The notes beneath the pieces were generated by a model that made no database searches, was not told the origin of the DNA, and saw only the letters and a program-made list of their open reading frames with translations. A stretch of DNA of 8,019 bases from Lachnospiraceae bacterium (GTDB lineage: Bacteria > Bacillota > Clostridia > Lachnospirales > Lachnospiraceae). The position numbers and the translations under genes were made by a program. Of the stretch, positions 1 to 6,800 are shown piece after piece. The stretch's first letter is position 1, and each line of letters begins with the position of its first letter. Location of the stretch: NCBI GenBank assembly GCA_017476305.1, contig JAFVAA010000789.1, positions 1 to 8,019 of the forward strand, read 5' to 3'.

Positions 1-168
1 ACTCCCCATCATACTTCCCGCAGTCAAAAGTCTGCCGAGTGCCGCCGTCGCCACGGGGCTGGTATTATGTATGCTTCTTGCCTTTTCCACTAAATTTTTC
101 GAAGTCACGGCAAAAATACGCAGTGCATCATTTGCCGCAGTTGCCCTTACGATATAATCCTTTTCCAT
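1..168 (-). CDS. hslO: Hsp33 redox-regulated chaperone, N-terminal fragment (cut by window edge)
   Basis: Only the first 56 codons are inside the window; the gene runs off the left edge. The peptide begins MEKDYIVRATAANDALRIFA and continues through IHNTSPVATAALGRLLTAGSMMGS, which is the strongly conserved N-terminus of Hsp33. Hsp33 is a cytoplasmic holdase chaperone that is switched on by oxidative unfolding; its zinc-binding cysteines (CxC and CxxC) lie near the C-terminus and so cannot be checked here. The ATG at 166-168 is preceded by GGAGGAG (plus-strand 177-183) at 8 nt spacing, which fixes the start. The methyltransferase gene ends 159 bp upstream in the same direction, so the two may be co-transcribed, although the gap is wide enough for a separate promoter. 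The family assignment is from remembered family sequence and is confident. Confidence 0.93.
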   Translation of the reverse strand, partial: MEKDYIVRATAANDALRIFAVTSKNLVEKARSIHNTSPVATAALGRLLTAGSMMGS

Positions 169-176
169 TTCCTTTT

Positions 177-183
177 CTCCTCC
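177..183 (-). promoter_or_regulatory. Ribosome binding site of hslO
   Basis: GGAGGAG on the minus strand, 8 nt before the ATG at 168. It supports that ATG as the hslO start. Confidence 0.85.
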
Positions 184-327
184 AGCTTTCCTGCTACGAT
201 CCATACTTCCATCAAATTTTATCAGATTTCCAACCGTTTTTATGAAATTTCACAGAAAATTCACAAAAGATACTTACCAAACTTCATTTCTGCTCTTCAC
301 ATTTTCTAAACAGATTCGTTTTATCAT

Positions 328-1089
328 TTATCCCTGCCTTGCCACGACATAAATTCTTTCTGCCGCCCCTGTCGGCTCATGCTCCGAAAAAGCCTCATAA
401 ATATGCTCCACTGCAAATCCGTTTTTCTCTAATACATCCTTTATATCATCTGCGGAAAATACCTGCTGATAATGAATCTCATCCGAACGCACGAACAAAT
501 CCTTTTCATCATCCACGAGCTCATATACCGTCAGCAGATATTCATTTCGCATCCTTTCTTCGTCATAGCTGTTTTCCCAGATATAGCTGGCATCCTCCCT
601 GTTATCCGTAATCGTCCGGTTTCCCACGATTTCTCTAAAATAATAATCCGTTTTCAGATCAAATATAAAAGCACCGTCTTTTTTCAGAAACGCAGATACC
701 CGCTTTGCCACCTGCTCAAATTCTTTCAGAGAATCCAGATAATTGATTCCGTCCCCTGCACAGACAAATGCATCCACAGGCTCTAAAAGCTCCAGCTCCC
801 GCATATCCTGATACAGTAAAAGCACCTCATCTGCACACTTTTCTCTGGCAATCGTAAGCATATCCTCCGAGAGGTCAAGCCCAATCACCTGGTAACCGGA
901 TGCATACAGTCTTTTCGTAATCTCTCCGGTACCACAGGCAAGCTCTGCCACGGTTCCTTCAGAAATGCCGCATCCGGAAAGGAGCTTATGAAGATACGCA
1001 TACCATTCATCATAGGAAACATTGTCCATAAATTTATCATAGACCTCCGCAAAGCCACCGTATATTTCAAAAGCCTCCTGCCAAGACAT
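328..1089 (-). CDS. Class I SAM-dependent methyltransferase
   Basis: A protein of 253 residues with a Rossmann-type methyltransferase fold, probably cytoplasmic; the substrate is unknown. Visible motifs are the N-terminal YDKFMDNVSYDEW (17-29), motif I ELACGTGEIT (49-58) that binds S-adenosylmethionine, the acidic motif II GLDLSEDML (70-78), and QDM (94-96) in the position that usually contacts the adenine. The second half (about 145-250) is the variable substrate-side portion, with NEYLLTVYELVDD and SEHEPTGAAERIYVVARQ near the end. The frame is open further upstream, to an ATG at 1140, but the ATG at 1089 has an AAAGGGAGG ribosome site directly before it and the conserved YDxFM region lies just after it, so 1089 is preferred. 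hslO follows in the same direction; I recall this pairing from Lachnospiraceae genomes. Nothing seen points to a specific substrate such as rRNA or a small molecule. Confidence 0.9.
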   Translation of the reverse strand: MSWQEAFEIYGGFAEVYDKFMDNVSYDEWYAYLHKLLSGCGISEGTVAELACGTGEITKRLYASGYQVIGLDLSEDMLTIAREKCADEVLLLYQDMRELELLEPVDAFVCAGDGINYLDSLKEFEQVAKRVSAFLKKDGAFIFDLKTDYYFREIVGNRTITDNREDASYIWENSYDEERMRNEYLLTVYELVDDEKDLFVRSDEIHYQQVFSADDIKDVLEKNGFAVEHIYEAFSEHEPTGAAERIYVVARQG

Positions 1090-1096
1090 CACACAG

Positions 1097-1105
1097 CCTC
1101 CCTTT
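1097..1105 (-). promoter_or_regulatory. Ribosome binding site that sets the methyltransferase start
   Basis: AAAGGGAGG on the minus strand ends 7 nt before the ATG at 1089. The upstream in-frame ATGs (at 1140 and 1134) have no comparable site. Confidence 0.8.
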
Positions 1106-1153
1106 CTTCTCCCATGATACACTACGACCAGCATAACCATTCAATTGTTAATG

Positions 1154-1183
1154 AGTATAGCATAAATACGCCATTCTCCGCAA
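1154..1183 (-). promoter_or_regulatory. Candidate sigma-A promoter of the methyltransferase gene
   Basis: On the minus strand there is a -10 element TATACT (1154-1159) preceded by TGC, giving an extended -10. A weak -35 TTGCGG (1178-1183) lies 18 bp upstream. Transcription would start near 1147 and give a leader of about 58 nt. The -10 is good but the -35 matches only its first three bases, so this call rests on the extended -10. Confidence 0.6.
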
Positions 1184-1286
1184 GTGGTATAATCTGTAAG
1201 CCTGGAAAGCAAATTTCGCGGTTACACCTCTGGCTTTTGAAATCAAGTTGAAATATCCGGGTGAAATATTCGTACTTTATTACAAC

Positions 1287-1315
1287 TTGACAAAACACAT
1301 TTTTCTAAATATAAT
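1287..1315 (+). promoter_or_regulatory. Perfect consensus sigma-A promoter of the AAA/DUF4143 gene
   Basis: TTGACA (1287-1292) and TATAAT (1310-1315) are separated by exactly 17 bp, matching the consensus at every position. Transcription should begin near 1322, inside the first of the 32-bp repeats that follow. The spacer also contains ACATTTTT (1297-1304), the same octamer that forms one arm of those repeats. A full-consensus promoter is normally very strong, so a repressor acting on the adjoining repeats is a reasonable inference. Confidence 0.9.
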
Positions 1316-1399
1316 ATTCAAAAATGTTGATGCGCCTACATTTTTGAATTCAAAAAAGTTGATACACATACATTTTTACATTCAAAAATGTTGATGCGC
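1316..1399 (+). repeat. Three 32-bp-spaced repeats made of inverted half-sites, operator-like
   Basis: ATTCAAAAATGTTGATGCGC occurs at 1316-1335 and identically at 1380-1399. A copy with 3 changes lies at 1348-1367. The starts are exactly 32 bp apart, close to three helical turns. Copies 1 and 2 also match over their full 32 bp at 26 positions. Within the array, AAAAATGT and its reverse complement ACATTTTT alternate: 1320 (reverse), 1338 (forward), 1352 (reverse, one change), 1370 (forward), 1384 (reverse). Copy 1 with the start of copy 2 forms a perfect 12-bp inverted repeat, 1316-1327 against 1338-1349. The region around the GAATTC at 1346-1351 is a near-perfect 22-bp palindrome (1338-1359). 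The array starts at the base after the -10 element and ends 30 bp before the probable start codon. An operator is the favoured reading; the binding protein is unknown. Confidence 0.85.
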
Positions 1400-1416
1400 A
1401 ATGTTTTGCTTTTTAA

Positions 1417-1422
1417 AAGGAG
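1417..1422 (+). promoter_or_regulatory. Ribosome binding site that sets the AAA/DUF4143 start
   Basis: AAGGAG lies 7 nt before the ATG at 1430. The in-frame ATGs at 1388 and 1394 sit inside the third repeat and have no such site. Confidence 0.85.
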
Positions 1423-1429
1423 AAATCGC

Positions 1430-2737
1430 ATGCTGAAAAGAAAAATTCTTCATTCTCTGGCCCGCTGGAAAGCAGAGAGAAACAAAAAGTGCCTGATTCT
1501 CAGTGGAGCCAGACAGGTCGGAAAAACCTATAGCATAGAAAAATTTGGTTCTGATTTCTATGAGGAGATGATAGAAATCAATTTTAAGGAACAGCCATCT
1601 GCAAAGGAAATTTTTTCAGGTGACCTGGATGTGGATACGCTCATACTAGCTTTACGCTTTCGCTTTCCTGATAAAAAAATCCAGCCAGGAAAAACCCTGC
1701 TCTTTTTGGATGAAATCCAGGAATGCAGTGAGGCCATCACATCTTTAAAGTTTTTCACGATCTGCCATCAGTACGATGTCATCGCATCCGGCTCTTTGCT
1801 GGGGATTGATTATCGCAGGGCTTCTTCCTATCCGGTAGGATATGTGGACTACCTGCACATGTACGGACTTGACTTTGAAGAATTTTTATGGGCCATGGAT
1901 ATATCAGAATCTATGATTGCTTCTCTAAAAAATATGTTTACAGAAAAAAAAGTGGTACCAAAAGCCATACACGCACAGATGATGTCTTTTTTCAGAGCAT
2001 ATATTGCCATTGGCGGAATGCCGGAGGCAGTATGGCAGTATGTAAATACGAAGGATTATCGTGATGTTGACCGCATCCAGAAAGGTCTCCTGCAGGGGTA
2101 CCAATATGACATAGCGCATTATGCGGTTGCCGAAGAAAAGGTCAAAGCAGAAAAGTGCTATCTGTCACTCACCAGACAGCTTTTAGATAAAGAGAACCAT
2201 AAGTTTCAATATAAAGAGATCGAGACCGGAGCAAGAGCGCAGAAATACTACTCCAGTATAGAATGGCTGCTTCGTGCGGATATTGCCCACATGTGTAAAA
2301 GAGTGGCAGATATCCGTTATGATCTGGAGGATTATGCAAGAGATGATTTTTTCAGGCTGTATACCACGGATTTATCTTTGCTCATTTCCATGAGGGATTT
2401 TTCCCTAAAGCAGCATATAGTCGAAAACACCTTAGATGGAAATACCAAAGGGGGAATCTACGAGTGTGCAGTAGCCGACGTACTGCATAAAAAAGGATAT
2501 CGTCTGTATTTTTATAAAAATGAGACTGCAAAAAAGGAGATTGATTTCCTGATTCAAAAGGATGGCGAGGTCATTCCTATAGAAGTGAAAAGCAGTAATT
2601 CAAAAGCGACATCACTAGAAAGGGTACTGAAAAAAAACACAAGGCTAAAAACCGCCTACAAGCTGATTGACGGTAATATTGGTATTGGAGAAAATGGCTG
2701 CGTCACCATTCCTCTTTATATGTCTATTTTTCTATAA
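1430..2737 (+). CDS. AAA family ATPase with C-terminal DUF4143 (PD-(D/E)XK-like) domain
   Basis: A protein of 435 residues from the ATG at 1430. The N-terminal AAA_14-type ATPase domain shows Walker A GARQVGKT (26-33), Walker B LLFLDEIQ (90-97) and a sensor-like ASGSLLG (119-125). A middle part (about 150-330) contains the FFRAYIAIGGMPEAV segment (187-201) typical of this family. The C-terminus carries a nuclease-superfamily core: E345, then KEID (369-372) and IEVK (384-387), giving the order E, D, ExK. All key residues are present, so both ATP hydrolysis and a nuclease-like fold look intact. The family is widespread and often present in several copies per genome in gut anaerobes and archaea, but its role is not established; links to mobile DNA or defence are conjecture. 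It stands alone between two housekeeping units, has its own consensus promoter and repeat array, and no clear terminator was found after it. Confidence 0.92.
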   Translation: MLKRKILHSLARWKAERNKKCLILSGARQVGKTYSIEKFGSDFYEEMIEINFKEQPSAKEIFSGDLDVDTLILALRFRFPDKKIQPGKTLLFLDEIQECSEAITSLKFFTICHQYDVIASGSLLGIDYRRASSYPVGYVDYLHMYGLDFEEFLWAMDISESMIASLKNMFTEKKVVPKAIHAQMMSFFRAYIAIGGMPEAVWQYVNTKDYRDVDRIQKGLLQGYQYDIAHYAVAEEKVKAEKCYLSLTRQLLDKENHKFQYKEIETGARAQKYYSSIEWLLRADIAHMCKRVADIRYDLEDYARDDFFRLYTTDLSLLISMRDFSLKQHIVENTLDGNTKGGIYECAVADVLHKKGYRLYFYKNETAKKEIDFLIQKDGEVIPIEVKSSNSKATSLERVLKKNTRLKTAYKLIDGNIGIGENGCVTIPLYMSIFL

Positions 2738-2900
2738 ATGATAGGATATACTCTACGCCTGAAACCGTCAAATCTTTTTCTGCGTTATCTGTTCATATGA
2801 GATATCCTTAAATCTTTCACTCCTTACTCTCTATACTTCTGTCACACAAGTTTATCATTTTCACGTTTTTTGCGCAAACCTATCTCCTTTTCAATTTCAT
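2738..2900. other. AT-rich intergenic spacer, no gene seen
   Basis: Between the ATPase stop and the mrp promoter I find no credible reading frame and no stem followed by a T-run. A 7-bp inverted pair AGGATAT/ATATCCT (2743-2749 and 2802-2808) is too far apart to act as an intrinsic terminator, and TTTGCGCAAA (2869-2878) is a small palindrome of unknown meaning. Confidence 0.6.
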
Positions 2901-2929
2901 TGGACATTCCCGCCGGAAGTTGCTATAAT
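2901..2929 (+). promoter_or_regulatory. Promoter of the mrp-HD-GYP unit
   Basis: TGGACA (2901-2906, five of six consensus bases) and a perfect TATAAT (2924-2929) are 17 bp apart, and the -10 is preceded by TGC, an extended -10. The predicted start, near 2936, leaves a leader of about 44 nt before the mrp ATG. Confidence 0.85.
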
Positions 2930-2967
2930 ACCCTTTGTATCAAAGATTTGCATTTTATGAAACGCAG

Positions 2968-2974
2968 AAAGGAG
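2968..2974 (+). promoter_or_regulatory. Ribosome binding site that sets the mrp start
   Basis: AAAGGAG ends 5 nt before the ATG at 2980. An earlier in-frame ATG at 2935 lies at the predicted transcription start and has no ribosome site. Confidence 0.85.
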
Positions 2975-2979
2975 ACGCT

Positions 2980-3804
2980 ATGAGCGCAGAAAATTGTAAT
3001 CACGACTGTTCCGGCTGTCAGGCAGATTGCGAAAGCAGGACACCGGAAATCTTTTTAGAAAAACCACATAAAGACACCACCATCCGAAGGGTAATCGGTG
3101 TCGTCAGCGGAAAGGGCGGCGTGGGAAAATCTTTAGTTTCCTCCATGCTTGCCGTCGGACTGCAAAAGAAAGGACATCAGACTGCCATCTTAGACGCAGA
3201 CATCACCGGGCCTTCTATCCCAAAAGCTTTCGGAATTACCGAAAAAGCTACCGGAAATGAGGATGGCATTTTCCCTGTCCTCTCGAAAACAGGGATTCAG
3301 ACCATGTCTGTAAATCTTCTTTTATAAAATACTACCGATCCGGTCATCTGGCGCGGTCCGGTCATCGCCGGCACCGTAAAGCAGTTCTGGCAGGATGTGA
3401 TATGGAAGGATGTAGACTGTATGATCGTCGATATGCCACCGGGCACGGGAGACGTGCCGCTCACCGTATTCCAGAGCATTCCGGTCGATGGAATCGTCAT
3501 CGTCACCTCTCCGCAGGAGCTTGTTTCCCTGATTGTGACAAAGGCAGTGAAAATGGCACAGATGATGGATATTCCAATTTTAGGCATTATCGAAAACATG
3601 AGCTATGTCGAATGTCCGGATTGTAAAAAGCGAATTGAAATTTTCGGAAAAAGCCATGTGGAAGAGGTGGCAAAGGAATACGGACTTTCCGTACTTGGAA
3701 AAATTCCTATGACACCTGCTATTGCAGCAGCCTGTGATGCCGGAGAGATTGAAAATCTGGAAACAGACTGGTTAGCGGAAGCGGTTTCCAAAATAGAACA
3801 GTAA
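2980..3804 (+). pseudogene. mrp: Mrp/NBP35-type Fe-S cluster carrier ATPase, interrupted by an in-frame TAA
   Basis: The full frame is 274 codons and matches a whole Mrp (ApbC/NBP35 family) protein, a cytoplasmic P-loop ATPase that carries and delivers Fe-S clusters. Codon 116 (3325-3327) is TAA. Before it, 115 residues hold an N-terminal Cys cluster (C6, C10, C13, C17), Walker A SGKGGVGKS (43-51) and DADITGPSIP (72-81). After it the same frame continues NTTDPVIWRGPVIAGTVKQF, then DMPPGTGD (codons 151-158) and the CPDC pair (codons 212 and 215) that binds the bridging cluster. No base is gained or lost and there is no other stop, so a single substitution explains the break; the family usually has an acidic residue here, which fits GAA to TAA. 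The two halves separate the P-loop from the cluster-binding cysteines, so neither should work alone. Restart is possible at the ATG at 3397 but its ribosome site is weak. A sequencing error or read-through cannot be excluded. Confidence 0.88.
3325..3327 (+). other. In-frame nonsense codon in mrp
   Basis: TAA in the sequence VNLLL-stop-NTTDPVIW. Both flanks are conserved Mrp sequence in the same frame, so this is a point change rather than a frameshift. Confidence 0.9.
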
Positions 3805-3822
3805 CGAAACACGAAATAGATC

Positions 3823-3828
3823 AGGAGG
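3823..3828 (+). promoter_or_regulatory. Strong ribosome binding site of the HD-GYP sensor
   Basis: AGGAGG, 8 nt before the ATG at 3837, within the 32-bp gap after the mrp stop. It allows translation of the sensor independent of mrp translation, provided the transcript reaches it. Confidence 0.85.
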
Positions 3829-3836
3829 TTCACCCA

Positions 3837-6800
3837 ATGAAAATACCCTTAAGACAAAAAAACAAAAAATTTTCCAGACAACTAAAAACCATAATCTGTG
3901 GCACTGCCTTACTGACAGGTCTGTCCCTGTTTGCTCCGTGCTTACCGGTAAATACCGGGAACACACAAAATCCGGGGATTGTAAAAACCGCAAAGGCTGC
4001 CTCGTCCACGGAAGATCCGACAGGGCTTGGAGCCTCCTATACTGCTATTTTATATGACAGCAGCAGTGGTCTGCCGACTTCCGAGGCAAACACTGCCATC
4101 CAGACCTCGGACGGTTTTATCTGGATCGGGAGCTACAGCGGTCTGATCCGGTATGACGGAAACAGCTTTTACCGCTATGATTCTTCCGATGGGATTTCAA
4201 ACGTCATCAGTCTTTTCGAGGATTCCAAAAAAAGACTTTGGATCGGGACCAATGACAGCGGTGTAGCAAAATATGAAAATGGAAAATTCACATTCTACGG
4301 AAAAATAGAGGGCTTAAAATCCTCCTCCATCCGCTCGATTGTGGAAGATACCGACGGAAATATTTTAATCGCCACCACGCTTGGCATGGCGTATATTGAC
4401 AAAAAGCAAAAGCTGCATATTTTGCATGATCCGCAGTTAGACAGCGAATATATCTGCGAGCTTCGCCGCGGAGAGGACGGGATCATTTACGGGGAAACGA
4501 TAAGTGGTGCCTTTTTCTCCCTGGAAGAAAAGCGGGTGAAGGCTTTCTTTAGCGGAAATGATCTCGGCTTCGGTGTAATCAGTTGCATCCATCCGGATCC
4601 GGAACATCCGGGATTCGTCTATCTCGGTACGGAAAAATCAGAGGTCATCTATGGTGATATGGGATCCGGCATGACAAACTATCAGGTATACTCCGTAGCT
4701 CCCCAGATCAATATCAATGCCATCGTGCCATCCGGCAATGCGATCTGGGTATGCGCCGATAATGGAATCGGTTATCTGGATAAAAGCTTTCACTATACGG
4801 AGCTAAAAAATATCCCGATGAATAATTCCGTGGATGGTATGATCACTGATTTCGAAGGAGATCTGTGGTTCGTATCCTCCAGACAGGGAATCATGAAGGT
4901 GGCTCCCAGCCAGTTTACGGATCTAAGTCTGGCTGCCCATCTGGAATCAAAGGTCGTAAATACTACCTGTCTTTATGATAATATGCTGTATGCCGGCACC
5001 GACACCGGACTGATCCTTTTAGATAAAAATAATAGATCCGTCAAAAATTCTCTGACGGAGCTTCTCGGAGAAAATCGAATCCGCTGTATAAAAACGGACA
5101 GCAAAGGAAATCTCTGGCTCTGTACCTATAGTGACTTAGGACTTGTCTGCTATCATAAGGATGGCAGCTATGAGACCTTTACCGAAAAAGACGGACTTTC
5201 CTCAAACAGAGTCCGTACCGTCGCAGAGCTTTCCGATGGAAAAATGATCGTGTCCTGCAGCGGTGGAATCTTTCTCATTGAAAATGAAAAGATTACAGGG
5301 CATTATGACAGTTCCAACGGCATCAGCAATACAGAAATTCTCTGTATCGAGGAAGGCGAAAATGGCGTCCTTTATTTAGGAAGTGACGGGGATGGTCTGT
5401 ATAAAATAGACGGAAACAGCTCCTCCCGCTTCGGACTAGAGGATCACCTTGCCTCTGAGGTCATTTTGCGCATCAAAAAAGACACGGAAAGAAATCTGTA
5501 CTGGATCATTACCAGTAATTCCCTTGCCTATATGAAGGATGAAAAAATCACCACGATTTCTCATTTTCCATATCCGAATAACTTTGATATTTTCTTTGAC
5601 GAGCATGGCGGGGCATGGGTATTGAGCAGCAACGGTATCTATGTAATGTCTGCAGATACCCTGCTAAAAAATCCAAAAAATCCGGAATATACCTTTTACG
5701 ATACGAAATGCGGACTTCCGTGTATTGCAACAGCCAATTCCCGGAGCGCGATCGAGGAAAACGGAAATCTCTACATCGCAGGAACTACCGGTATCAGTAT
5801 GATCAATATCAATGAAGCAGATGAATCCGATACGGAAATCAAGCTGACCGTTCCTTTTATTCAGGTGGATGGAGAGCTCAAAAGCGTAAAGGCCGGAAAA
5901 TCCATTACGATTCCTGCGGACTGCAAGCGTCTGGACATCTTCGGATACGCCCTGACCTATGCCCTGAAAAACCCTCGTGTCAGTTACTATTTGGAAGGCT
6001 TTGATGATAAGGCAGTCACTATGTCAAAACAGGATTTAGGAGAAGTCAGCTATACGAATCTCTCCGGCGGCAAATATAAATTTCACCTGTCCATCATCAA
6101 TACACTGACCGGAAAAGAAGAAAACAGTATTTCTGTTACCATCATTAAAAAGCGGGCATTTTATGAATACCCCGGCTTCTGGCTGGTGACAGGAATTATC
6201 GTCGTAGCCATCGTAGCTCTTTTGATTTTCCTGTACTTCCATAAAAAGACAGTTGCCCTGATGAAAAAGCAGGAAGAAAAACAGCAGTATATCGATGAAG
6301 TCACACAGGCATTTGCCAAATGCATCGACTTAAAGGATAATTACACCAGAGGTCATTCCTTCCGCGTCGCTGCCTACTCGCGGATGCTGGCAGAAAAAAT
6401 GGGCTACTCGGACACGGAAATTAAAGAGGTCTATAACATTGCCCTGATGCACGATATCGGAAAGCTAAGCGTTCCGGATGAAATTTTAGGAAAGCCGGGA
6501 GCACCGACCGATGAAGAATACGAAATCCTAAAGCAGCATGCGAAAAAGGGATATGAAATCCTAAAGGATATCACCATCGCACCAAATCTTGCCATAGGAG
6601 CCGGCTATCACCATGAGCGTCTGGATGGCAAAGGCTATCCGAATGGCGTCACGGAAAAGGATATCCCCCTCGTGGCACAGATCATCGCAGTCGCCGATAC
6701 CTTTGATGCCATGTACTCCACCAGACCTTACCGGAAGCAGATGCCTTTAGATGTCGTGATTACAGAGCTAAAGCGCGTTTCCGGTACACAGCTTAATGGG

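Noticed and set aside
39..245. Plus-strand frame of 68 codons over the hslO start
   Set aside because: It is antisense to the well-conserved Hsp33 N-terminus and has no family resemblance.
169..327. A separate promoter for hslO in the 159-bp gap
   Set aside because: A TAAAAT is present on the minus strand but no matching -35 at a proper distance, so the evidence is too weak to call.
1185..1193. TGGTATAAT on the plus strand, a perfect extended -10 upstream of the ATPase gene
   Set aside because: No -35-like sequence sits 16-18 bp before it, and the full-consensus promoter at 1287-1315 is a far better candidate for this gene.
1316..1399. The 32-bp repeats as a CRISPR array
   Set aside because: Copies abut without spacers, there are only three, and the unit is internally palindromic next to a promoter; no cas genes are present.
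1388..1429. Start of the ATPase at the earlier ATG at 1388
   Set aside because: It lies inside the third repeat and has no ribosome site, whereas the ATG at 1430 has AAGGAG at 7 nt.
2743..2808. AGGATAT/ATATCCT inverted pair after the ATPase gene as a terminator
   Set aside because: The arms are 7 bp with a loop of 52 nt and no T-run follows.
3297..3599. Minus-strand 100-codon frame over the mrp break
   Set aside because: It is antisense to conserved Mrp sequence; the break is explained by one substitution in the real gene.
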